Shown one piece after another: positions 27,934 to 35,887 of a stretch of 64,000 bases of DNA. A program made the position numbers and the translations under genes. Each line of letters begins with the position of its first letter. The stretch's first letter is position 1. Location of the stretch: assembly GCA_902557575.1 (NCBI GenBank), contig CACEAR010000001.1, positions 186,001 through 250,000 of the forward strand. The letters are read 5' to 3'. The notes below the pieces were generated by a model that did no database searches, was not told the DNA's origin, and worked only from the letters and a program-made list of their open reading frames with translations. This DNA is from an uncultured SAR86 cluster bacterium (lineage in GTDB: Bacteria > Pseudomonadota > Gammaproteobacteria > Magnimaribacterales > D2472).

Positions 27934-29223
27934 TTATAAAAAAAGAAACTTTGAAACAAAAACAGCAGTTAAGAACCAAGCCCCAGAGGAAATATTTTTA
28001 ACCTCACCATTAGAGACCTTTAGCACAACGTATGCCAAGAATCCGAGGGCAATCCCATTAGCAATTGAAAAGGTGAGAGGAATCATTACGATAATTACTA
28101 GAGCTGGTAAAAGCTCTGTTGAATCAGACCAATTAAGTTTTTCCATACCGCTCATCATTAGTATGGAAACATAAATTAATGATCCAGCAGTGGCATATGC
28201 TGGAACAATTGCAGCTAATGGTGAAAAGAAAATAGCAACCAAAAATAAAAGCCCAACAACGACAGTTGTTAATCCTGTTCTTCCACCAGCCTCCACTCCA
28301 GCAGAACTCTCAACATAGCTTGTTACTGGAGAACACCCAAAGAAGGTTCCAAAGATGCTTGAACTGCTATCAGCTTTTAGAGCTTTATCAAAGTTCTTTG
28401 CGTTACCATATTCATCGGTTATTTTCGCTCTTGTAGCAACGCCTAGAAGCGTCCCTGCGGTATCAAATAAATTAACAAAAAGGAAAGACATAACAACACT
28501 TAGCATTGCAATATCTAGAGCACCCAAGATATCCATTTTCATTAATGTTGGAGCAATACTAGGAGGCATAGATACTAAGCCACCAAACTGAATTAAATCA
28601 AGGAATATAGAGGATACTGTAACCAGGATTACACCAATCAGAATAGCTCCTGGGATGTTTCTGACCGATAAAGAACAAATTACAAGAAAACCTAAGGCAG
28701 CTAATAATGTTTCTATATTGGTGAAGTCTCCTAGACTAAGGAAGGTAGCATTATTAGAAACAATCAATCCGCCGTTTTTCAAACCAATAAAGCCAATAAA
28801 TAGCCCTACACCAGCACCCATGGCAATACGAAGATTGAGAGGAATACTATCAAGCATCCATCTTCTTAATCTGGTAACACTCATTATAAAAAATAAAACT
28901 CCTGCCAAGAAAACAGCACCAAGAGCGACTTCCCAAGAATATCCCATTTCACCTACAACGGTATAAGTAAAAAAAGCATTAAGACCCATGCCGGGCGCCA
29001 AACTTACCGGCCAATTAGAATATACACCCATAATTATGCAGGCTAAAGATGCTGCAAGACATGTGCCTACAAAACTAGCACCTAAGTCCATACCACTATC
29101 AGCCATCATTTGCGGATTTACAAAGATGATGTATGCCATTGTTACAAATGTAGTAACTCCAGCTAAGACCTCTTTACCGATTGAGGTGTTATTTGATTCA
29201 AGTTTGAATATTTTTTCTAACAT
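27934..29223 (-). CDS. NCS2-family purine permease (AzgA-like)
   Basis: 429 aa from ATG 29223, about 12-14 membrane segments. N-terminal EVLAGVTTFVTMAYIIFVNP and GMGLNAFFTYTVV are signatures of the AzgA/PbuG adenine-guanine-hypoxanthine group. SSSIFGTFFGCSPVTSYVESSAG is the second helix-hairpin with substrate contacts. It ends two nt before the carboxylesterase start. A purine phosphoribosyltransferase-like gene lies 2.7 kb away. Confidence 0.9.
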   Translation of the reverse strand: MLEKIFKLESNNTSIGKEVLAGVTTFVTMAYIIFVNPQMMADSGMDLGASFVGTCLAASLACIIMGVYSNWPVSLAPGMGLNAFFTYTVVGEMGYSWEVALGAVFLAGVLFFIMSVTRLRRWMLDSIPLNLRIAMGAGVGLFIGFIGLKNGGLIVSNNATFLSLGDFTNIETLLAALGFLVICSLSVRNIPGAILIGVILVTVSSIFLDLIQFGGLVSMPPSIAPTLMKMDILGALDIAMLSVVMSFLFVNLFDTAGTLLGVATRAKITDEYGNAKNFDKALKADSSSSIFGTFFGCSPVTSYVESSAGVEAGGRTGLTTVVVGLLFLVAIFFSPLAAIVPAYATAGSLIYVSILMMSGMEKLNWSDSTELLPALVIIVMIPLTFSIANGIALGFLAYVVLKVSNGEVKNISSGAWFLTAVFVSKFLFL

Positions 29224-29309
29224 TTTGATAAATTTTACAGCTTTCAAGACATTAATTTAGTTTTTAATGAAAAAAAAACAAAAAATGTCCCTAAATATTG
29301 ATTTCTATC

Positions 29310-29338
29310 TTGTTAACTTAATTTTTAAAAAGTATTAT
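29310..29338 (+). promoter_or_regulatory. sigma70-like promoter before the riboswitch
   Basis: TTGTTA (29310-29315), a 17-nt spacer, and TATTAT (29333-29338) place the transcript start near 29345, about 40 nt before the first aptamer. The stretch 29224-29309 holds no gene; I see only AT-rich spacer there. Confidence 0.6.
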
Positions 29339-29384
29339 TTTACATTGTGATTTAATTTGCACTTGGGTGTAAGTGAGTTAAAAC

Positions 29385-29430
29385 CGTTCAACTCTTCGGA
29401 GTCGGAAGTAAGCGAAAGCTGAAGGAACGC
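29385..29430 (+). ncRNA. Glutamine riboswitch (glnA motif), aptamer 1
   Basis: 46 nt. P1 pairs CGTTC (29385-29389) with GAACG (29425-29429). P2 is ACTC/GAGT closing a TTCG tetraloop (29391-29402). P3 is AGC/GCT closing a GAAA tetraloop (29411-29420). Between them is the E-loop-like CGGAAGTA and the strand GAAGGAAC. These are the conserved features of the glnA-motif glutamine aptamer (Rfam RF01739), known mainly from cyanobacteria and marine metagenomes. Confidence 0.8.
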
Positions 29431-29436
29431 GCTAAT

Positions 29437-29482
29437 CGTTCATCTCTTAGGAGACGGAAGTAGGTGAAAACCGAAGGAACGC
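29437..29482 (+). ncRNA. Glutamine riboswitch (glnA motif), aptamer 2
   Basis: A second 46-nt copy, 52 nt downstream of the first. P1 is the same (29437-29441 with 29477-29481). P2 is TCTC/GAGA with loop TTAG. P3 is GGT/ACC with a GAAA loop. The stems differ from copy 1 by compensatory changes while the core ACGGAAGTAGG and CCGAAGGAACGC match the family consensus. Tandem arrangement is typical of this class. Confidence 0.85.
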
Positions 29483-29488
29483 CACCGT

Positions 29489-29527
29489 TAAACTGGTCGA
29501 GTTTAGCTTCAATTGTCCTGCAGACAA
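29489..29527 (+). promoter_or_regulatory. Leader hairpins after the riboswitch (possible expression platform)
   Basis: TAAACT/AGTTTA with a 5-nt loop (29489-29505) and TTGTC/GACAA with a 5-nt loop (29513-29527). No T-run follows, so control, if any, would be of translation; the receptor has a GGGGA ribosome site at 29552-29556. The pairing is clear, its role is inferred. Confidence 0.4.
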
Positions 29528-29562
29528 AATTGCAAAATAAAAAAACTTTACGGGGAAATTTT

Positions 29563-31902
29563 ATGAAAAATTATGTAAATATTTTATTTAAAAAAATTGT
29601 TTTAGCTTCATTTGTTGGCTCCTTTGGCCTATCTTTAGTAGCTCAAGAAATTGAGGAAGTTGTAGTTACAGCTGAAAAGCGTTCTGAAAACCTCCAAGAT
29701 ATTTCTCAAGCTGTTACTGCATTAACAGAATCTGACATTGAAGAAAAAAACATAACAAGTTTTGTAGACTTGAGTGCAATTGTTCCAGGCGTGACTGTAG
29801 CAAAAAACGAAGGTTACAAAACTATTATCTCAATTAGAGGAGTCGGTAACGAAACCAACCAGAATGCTATCGCTGCACCTTCGGTAGCCTATCACATGGA
29901 TGGAGTCTTTATAGCTTCACCTTTTGCGCTTGGCACAGACTTTTTAGACGTTGAAAGAATTGAGGTTTTAAGAGGGCCTCAAGGGACACTGTTTGGACAA
30001 AACTCAACTGGTGGTGCTGTAAATGTTATAAGTAAAGCACCTTCTATGGACGGCGGCTCAGGAAGAATGAATGTAACTTTTGGTGACTACAATCTCCGCA
30101 AAGTTAGCACTTCAAATAATTTTGTTGTGAACGATAAGATCGCAACTAGATTCTCTCTATCTTCATCAACTCGTGATGGGTTCACAAAGAATATTTATAC
30201 AGGCCAAGATCTTGATGATGATAATAGTAAAAGTTTCAGAACTGACTGGATGTTCAATTTAAATGACACATCAAGCCTTAGAGTATTTGGACAATACTTT
30301 AAAGTGGATAGAAATGGTGCCGCAATAAGAGGTATCGATGACCAGACTTCAGGAATGAGAAAACTATCTCAAGATACGATTTCTCAGCATGAACTATCAT
30401 CATGGGTTCTAGCAGCTATATATGAATCAGATTTAGGCTTTGCTAATTTAAAAGCAATTGCCAGTGTGCAAGAAGATGATGTATTGGTTGTTAGAGATAA
30501 TGATAGACATAACTATTTAGATCCAGTTCTTTCAATACCTGGCCTAGGCGCAGGCGCAACTTACCAAAGAGCTGAATTCACACCAGAAACTTCACTTGTT
30601 GATACAACAACTTTAGAGATAAACCTAATCTCTAATCAGCCTATTGAAGATAGGTTGGATTGGACAGTGGGGATGTTCTATATGGATCATGAAATTGAAA
30701 ATGTTATCAGAGGTTATCGAGACGATGACTTAGATGGAAGACTAAAATATTTATGTGATGAGTCTTTTGCTGATCCAAGCTACTGTTATGATCATGACTA
30801 TGGCATTCCGGGAAGATTTGATATTTTTGGACCAGCTGCAGAAGTTGACTTCTTCACAGATGCAAACCCAGGAAGAGAATCATTTTCTATTTATGGACAA
30901 ACTACACTTTATGTTAGCGACACATTTAGAATTGTTTCAGGACTTCGATATTCAGAAGATACCTTTACAACCGATGTAACAAACTTTTTAAATGTTGAAA
31001 GCTTTCAAGAAGAAGGCACAACTGATGAGGTCACATCGAGAGTTGTCGGAGAGTTTGATTTGTCTGAGGACACTATGCTTTATGTTGCCTTAGCAAGAGG
31101 CTTCAAACCTGGCGGAAGCAACTTAACATTCGGGTTCACTGAAGAAGAAGATGCAGCTGCTGGTAGACCTATTGCTCCGGCAATGGTGTTCCCAACTTTT
31201 GAGAGTGAAACTGTAGAGTCAGTTGAGCTTGGGCTCAAATCTACTTTTGCAGATGGCAAAGCTAGAGCCAACTTAGCAGCGTTCTCATACACCTATGAGA
31301 ATCTTCAGTTTCAAGCTACCGATCCAGACCCATATAGAGGAGGTGTAGCGAATATACCTGAATCTGAAATGTCCGGTTTAGAGATAGAGTTTACTGGGTT
31401 TGTAACAGACTCACTAAGCATAGATATGAACTTAGCATTCTTGGAGTCGGAAGTGACTTCTGACTATGAGGTACTTGATAATGTAGATGCATACCAATAT
31501 TTCTTTGGCCAAGAAGATTTAAGATATGGACTAAGAGAGAATGTTAGAGGAAATCAGTTAGCTAAAACACCTGAATTCACCGCAGACATTTTAATTAAAC
31601 ATGAAACCAATTTGCCTTCCGGAAATACACTCACAACGACAGCTCAATATGTTAGAAGAGGAGAGTTCCAGCAACGTGTTTCCAATAATCCAATTGTTGA
31701 TGACATAAGAGCTTATACAATTGGCAATTTAACAACTAGTATTGGTTTTAGTGATAGTCTCGCTGTTGATTTCATGGTACTTAATGTAACCGATGAAAGT
31801 GGTGTGAATTCAAGTATGACAGACGTATTTGGTGTTGCAGCAACAGGACTTGAGCTTATACCACCAAGACAAGTTATGACGAGGTTAAGATATAGCTTCT
31901 AG
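29563..31902 (+). CDS. TonB-dependent outer-membrane receptor
   Basis: 779 aa from ATG 29563, which gives a signal peptide ending at VAQ, then EEVVVTAEKR as the TonB-box region. The plug domain (about residues 40-165) contains ISIRGVGNETNQ, VAYHMDGVFI and VERIEVLRGPQGTLFGQNSTGGAVNV. The remaining barrel ends in RLRYSF with a C-terminal aromatic. The family matches TBDRs of SAR86-like bacteria, with unknown ligand. The in-frame GTG at 29464 lies inside the riboswitch and is not the start. Control by a tandem glutamine riboswitch suggests a nitrogen-containing ligand or nitrogen-status control. Confidence 0.92.
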   Translation: MKNYVNILFKKIVLASFVGSFGLSLVAQEIEEVVVTAEKRSENLQDISQAVTALTESDIEEKNITSFVDLSAIVPGVTVAKNEGYKTIISIRGVGNETNQNAIAAPSVAYHMDGVFIASPFALGTDFLDVERIEVLRGPQGTLFGQNSTGGAVNVISKAPSMDGGSGRMNVTFGDYNLRKVSTSNNFVVNDKIATRFSLSSSTRDGFTKNIYTGQDLDDDNSKSFRTDWMFNLNDTSSLRVFGQYFKVDRNGAAIRGIDDQTSGMRKLSQDTISQHELSSWVLAAIYESDLGFANLKAIASVQEDDVLVVRDNDRHNYLDPVLSIPGLGAGATYQRAEFTPETSLVDTTTLEINLISNQPIEDRLDWTVGMFYMDHEIENVIRGYRDDDLDGRLKYLCDESFADPSYCYDHDYGIPGRFDIFGPAAEVDFFTDANPGRESFSIYGQTTLYVSDTFRIVSGLRYSEDTFTTDVTNFLNVESFQEEGTTDEVTSRVVGEFDLSEDTMLYVALARGFKPGGSNLTFGFTEEEDAAAGRPIAPAMVFPTFESETVESVELGLKSTFADGKARANLAAFSYTYENLQFQATDPDPYRGGVANIPESEMSGLEIEFTGFVTDSLSIDMNLAFLESEVTSDYEVLDNVDAYQYFFGQEDLRYGLRENVRGNQLAKTPEFTADILIKHETNLPSGNTLTTTAQYVRRGEFQQRVSNNPIVDDIRAYTIGNLTTSIGFSDSLAVDFMVLNVTDESGVNSSMTDVFGVAATGLELIPPRQVMTRLRYSF

Positions 31903-31961
31903 TAAAGCATTTAAGCGCTGCTAGTTTATATATTGGGTCTGTTTGGAGTAATATACGCTTT

Positions 31962-32531
31962 ATGGAAAAGCATTTTATCCAAGCAGACCAACTACTCAAG
32001 GACTCATATAACCTAGCCTGGAAAATTTTTGAGAGCGGTTTTAAACCAAATTATATTATTGGTGTCTGGAGAGGCGGAGCACCAATAGGGATAGCAGTCC
32101 AAGAGTTTTTAGATTTCCTTGGTATACCGTCTGACCATATTGCTATTAGAACTTCATATTATTCAGGCATTGATTCGAGAAGGGATGAGGTCCAAGTATA
32201 TGGGCTTAACTACGTAATAAGAAAACTAGAATCAGAAGATTCTCTTTTGATCGTTGATGATGTCTATGATACAGGCATGTCTATTAACAAAGTAATAACC
32301 GATCTTAAGTCAGCCTGCAAAAAGAATACACCCGAAATAAGAATTGCTACGCCATACTTCAAACCAGGAAAAAACAAAACAGACAGAATCCCCGACTATC
32401 ATATTCATGAGACAGACCAGTGGCTCGTATTCCCGCATGAACTTCAAGGGCTTTCAATGGATGAGATAAAAGCTAACAAGCCAGAGCTGCAGTCCTTAGT
32501 TGAGCATATCGAAGCTTTGAAAACTAAATGA
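31962..32531 (+). CDS. Purine phosphoribosyltransferase-like protein
   Basis: 189 aa with the type I PRTase fold. The PRPP-binding motif is LLIVDDVYDTGMS, preceded by IIGVWRGGAPIG for pyrophosphate binding. DQWLVFPHE near the C-terminus is the base-binding segment of hypoxanthine/xanthine-type enzymes. Salvages a purine base to its nucleotide; base preference not determined. It overlaps the next gene by four nt. Confidence 0.8.
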   Translation: MEKHFIQADQLLKDSYNLAWKIFESGFKPNYIIGVWRGGAPIGIAVQEFLDFLGIPSDHIAIRTSYYSGIDSRRDEVQVYGLNYVIRKLESEDSLLIVDDVYDTGMSINKVITDLKSACKKNTPEIRIATPYFKPGKNKTDRIPDYHIHETDQWLVFPHELQGLSMDEIKANKPELQSLVEHIEALKTK

Positions 32532-33376
32532 CAAACCTAACTGTCGCAGAGGTATACGCAATAGGATTACCTATTATTTATGGAATGATTGCTCTAGAAG
32601 CAATATTTTCATCTCTGACTAACAAGTCTTTTTATAGGCTTGATGATACTTTATGTACAGCCGGCTTACTCATTGGAAATATATTAATAGGATCCGCAGC
32701 TAAAGGACTTTCCTTTGCAGTTCATATTTTTCTTTATCAGTTTAGAGTCATAGATTTGGCTAGTCTTATACCCCTATGGCTTATGTGGGTATTAGCTTTT
32801 GTGCTAATAGACTTAGTTTTTTATATTTATCACAGGCTTTCGCACAGGGTAAGATTTCTTTGGGCTATTCACATGAGTCATCACTCTAGTGAGGAAATGA
32901 ACTTCGCGGTTTCATTAAGACAGGCATGGTTTGCACCATTGTCAAAACTTCCATTCTTTGCAGTGCTCCCATTATTTGGAATGGATCCAACCATTCTTGT
33001 TATCGCAGGAGTTATAAGCACACTTTGGGGCGTAGTTGGACACACACAAATAGTTGATAAGCTTGGCCCGTTAGAAATTATTTTTAATACACCTTCTCAC
33101 CACAGAGTGCATCATGGTGCAAATAAAGAGTATATCGATAAAAACTATGGGAACCTTTTCATTTTTTGGGACAAAATGTTCGGTACATTTGAACCTGAGA
33201 AAGCTCCAGTCAAATATGGATTAGTTAATAATGTTAATACATTCAATCCAGTGAAGATTACCTTTATGGGATGGAGTGCAATTCTTAAAGATATTAGAAA
33301 AGCGAAAACAGTTAAAGAAGCTTTATCGCTGACATTTGGGCCGCCAAATACTAAATTAAGAGGCGGCTCATTTTAA
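32528..33376 (+). CDS. Sterol desaturase / fatty-acid hydroxylase family protein
   Basis: 282-aa membrane protein with the three diiron histidine clusters: HRLSH (about residue 102), HMSHH, and HHRVHHG. About four hydrophobic segments surround them. Members hydroxylate or desaturate lipids, carotenoids or sterol-like compounds. The stop abuts the convergent metalloprotease stop without a gap. Confidence 0.85.
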   Translation: MTNLTVAEVYAIGLPIIYGMIALEAIFSSLTNKSFYRLDDTLCTAGLLIGNILIGSAAKGLSFAVHIFLYQFRVIDLASLIPLWLMWVLAFVLIDLVFYIYHRLSHRVRFLWAIHMSHHSSEEMNFAVSLRQAWFAPLSKLPFFAVLPLFGMDPTILVIAGVISTLWGVVGHTQIVDKLGPLEIIFNTPSHHRVHHGANKEYIDKNYGNLFIFWDKMFGTFEPEKAPVKYGLVNNVNTFNPVKITFMGWSAILKDIRKAKTVKEALSLTFGPPNTKLRGGSF

Positions 33377-35809
33377 TCAATCAAGGGCGTCGTTTATTTT
33401 CCAATTTAAATAATCAAAGTGCCCCTTTACCATATCATTACCATATGCTGAATTTGTAAAGTTCTTTATCTTATTCAGTGAGCTAAAGATTGCTGCTCTT
33501 GATATCTCATCATAGCTTCCATCATCCATAGCTGCTATTAAGCCATCAACATAAGCTGATTGAAGATTCATTTTAAATGTTCCAGGAACCTCTCTTGGTA
33601 CAAAAATACCATTAAAGATATCTTCAAGAACTTCATTTGGTAAATATTTATTTCCATACTGGGAGCTGTCTGTAAGTCTCTTCATCACCCTTGGATGAAG
33701 AATAAAGCTCAAAGAACTCATTTGCATTCTTAGAACAAGATCATGGATCTTTGGATCATTGTCAGAGTTTCCATAACTTGCAGCTCTTTTTTCTGATTGA
33801 AGAAGCTTCAATATTTCTGGGTCGAAGGTGAAAGCATCATTCGCAAATAGTTCAGCATTAAGAACTTCCATCGCTCTTTTTTGCTCACTATAAGGAACCA
33901 CCTCAAAAGGTGTCATGTTTTCATCTTGCCCTATGACAAGCCTGTTGGAATAAACTCCTCCAATTTGGATTGCAACTGATTCAAGAAACCTTCCTTTGTC
34001 CCTAACCAGGCTGTCGAATGTGCCTTTAAATTCAGAGTAAGTTGATCCTGGTTCATTAAAAATTTCTGGTAATTCAGCAATCTTCTTATCAATTGTTTGA
34101 ATCCTTTGAACTGTATAAGTTATTGGATCATTTGACATATCATACCTTTTATTTCTTGGATCAGTATTTCTTCCAGGAGCACCCATTGCATCATCATCAG
34201 TACCAAATATAAGTTCAGGTTTTGTTGACTGAGCTAATAAATCAACTCTTTCTTGTTCGGTCATATCCGGAGTGTAACCAAAAACAATAGCCCAGATATC
34301 ATAAAAACCAGGCTCAGTTGGGAAGTAATTTCCTTGCTCAATACCTTCAGGTGCAATATTGATTGGATCATAGTCCATAACAGAGCCGATATGATTTTTG
34401 CCAGTTACGCTCTTATCATGAATTTCAGTAGGCCCGTACAACCAACTCGCTTTAAAATTATGACGAAGACCAAGAGTATGACCAATTTCATGAAGCGTTA
34501 AAGATACAATCCATTGTCTTAAAGGATCATTTTCTTCATCATAGCCCCAAATTTTTCTGAGCCTGTAGCCATAACTAATGGAATTAAATTCTTGGACTAT
34601 ATCAGCAGCTATCATTTCTCCAGTTCTAGGGTTAGCAACGCTTGGGCCATATCCAGAGTATCTTGGGGAGGGAGTTGAAGCCCAACGAATTACATTATAC
34701 TGAACATCACCTGCATCCCACTCAGCATCATCTGGCTGTATTTTTGCTACAACAGCATTTTTAAATCCTGCTTTTTCAAAGGCAATATTCCAAAGCTCAA
34801 TTGCTTCAACAACAAATGGTTTAATTTCTTCAGGTGTTGAGTTTTCTACCCAGAAAACAATAGGATTTACTGGTTCAGAAATCTCAGCTGTTGGATCCTT
34901 TTTTATCAAACGCCATCTATTAATTAGATCCTTACCCTTGAAATAATCATAAGTGCTTAAATCAGTGATCTTTGTTGAGAAATATCCTACCCGTTGATCA
35001 GCAACTCTTGGCTCATAATTATCATCTGGCATTTCGACAAACATATGCCTAGCTACGATGCTTGAATATCTTGCATCTGGCACTGCATCAACTGAACCCT
35101 TTGGGCTAGGATTAAAGAATCCATAAGTCACCTCTATTGAAGTATTTTTTGGATAGTTTTTTACTCTGCTGATATATGTCTTTTTATCATCAATTCTTCC
35201 AAGAATAAGACTGTAATACTCTGCATATTCTTTTGGTGGAGTAAGCCCAACAAGCATTTCACCTAGAAATAACTTATCGATATTTATTAAGTATCTACCT
35301 TCCTCTTCTATCTTTACTTCAAACCTGCCGACAAATGATTCCAGTATGTTTGTTAAAGTAGATTTTGAGATATTGTTAGAGTCATCATAGTTAAAGACTG
35401 TATTTTTTTTATATAGGGCTATGTCATCCTTAAATTTTCTAAACTCTAATACAGAACTGTCCCCCATATCTCCACCACTTGCTCCACCTGCTTGAGCGCC
35501 ACTTATAATGTAGTAAAAATAAATAAACTCCTTTGAGAGATTTCCTTCTTCAATAATTGTGTAGTAAGTATCTTCTTCTGTTTCATAATAAATATCGAGC
35601 ATTCCCTCAATAACTTCAAAGTCTCCTTCCTCGATGAATTCACTAATAGTTGGCTCTTTATCTTCTTCAGCTTCCTCACCAGATGATTCTTCAGTAACTT
35701 CTTCTGCAACTTCTTCCGATTCTTTAGGAGCTTCTTTAACTTCTTCGTCTGCAAAGGAAACATAGGAAAAAGCTAATAATAAACTTAACAAATAACTGAT
35801 ATTTTTCAT
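33377..35809 (-). CDS. Secreted zinc metalloprotease, HExxHxxGxxH type (DUF5117/DUF4953-like)
   Basis: 810 aa. A signal peptide (MKNISYLLSLLLAFSYVSFA) is followed by a strongly acidic low-complexity stretch (about residues 21-60). The metzincin zinc site is HEIGHTLGLRHNF, with SVMDYDP as the Met-turn. IVFWVENSTPEEIKPFVVEAIELWN and WASTPSPRYSGYGPS precede the site as in DUF5117/DUF4953 proteins. It probably degrades proteins in the periplasm or outside the cell. Confidence 0.85.
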   Translation of the reverse strand: MKNISYLLSLLLAFSYVSFADEEVKEAPKESEEVAEEVTEESSGEEAEEDKEPTISEFIEEGDFEVIEGMLDIYYETEEDTYYTIIEEGNLSKEFIYFYYIISGAQAGGASGGDMGDSSVLEFRKFKDDIALYKKNTVFNYDDSNNISKSTLTNILESFVGRFEVKIEEEGRYLINIDKLFLGEMLVGLTPPKEYAEYYSLILGRIDDKKTYISRVKNYPKNTSIEVTYGFFNPSPKGSVDAVPDARYSSIVARHMFVEMPDDNYEPRVADQRVGYFSTKITDLSTYDYFKGKDLINRWRLIKKDPTAEISEPVNPIVFWVENSTPEEIKPFVVEAIELWNIAFEKAGFKNAVVAKIQPDDAEWDAGDVQYNVIRWASTPSPRYSGYGPSVANPRTGEMIAADIVQEFNSISYGYRLRKIWGYDEENDPLRQWIVSLTLHEIGHTLGLRHNFKASWLYGPTEIHDKSVTGKNHIGSVMDYDPINIAPEGIEQGNYFPTEPGFYDIWAIVFGYTPDMTEQERVDLLAQSTKPELIFGTDDDAMGAPGRNTDPRNKRYDMSNDPITYTVQRIQTIDKKIAELPEIFNEPGSTYSEFKGTFDSLVRDKGRFLESVAIQIGGVYSNRLVIGQDENMTPFEVVPYSEQKRAMEVLNAELFANDAFTFDPEILKLLQSEKRAASYGNSDNDPKIHDLVLRMQMSSLSFILHPRVMKRLTDSSQYGNKYLPNEVLEDIFNGIFVPREVPGTFKMNLQSAYVDGLIAAMDDGSYDEISRAAIFSSLNKIKNFTNSAYGNDMVKGHFDYLNWKINDALD

Positions 35810-35887
35810 TTTCTACCTCGTAAACTAGGTGGTTATTCTAATGGTCAAGCTATCAACATGCAATCTGATAGATGTTAATATGTTCAT

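Noticed and set aside
27932-27979. Longer start for the carboxylesterase upstream of 27931
   Set aside because: It overlaps the permease gene and places the hydrophobic signal segment internally after a Cys/Phe-rich stretch.
29464-29562. In-frame extension of the TonB receptor from GTG 29464
   Set aside because: It translates through aptamer 2 and the leader; the ATG at 29563 gives a proper signal peptide and TonB box.
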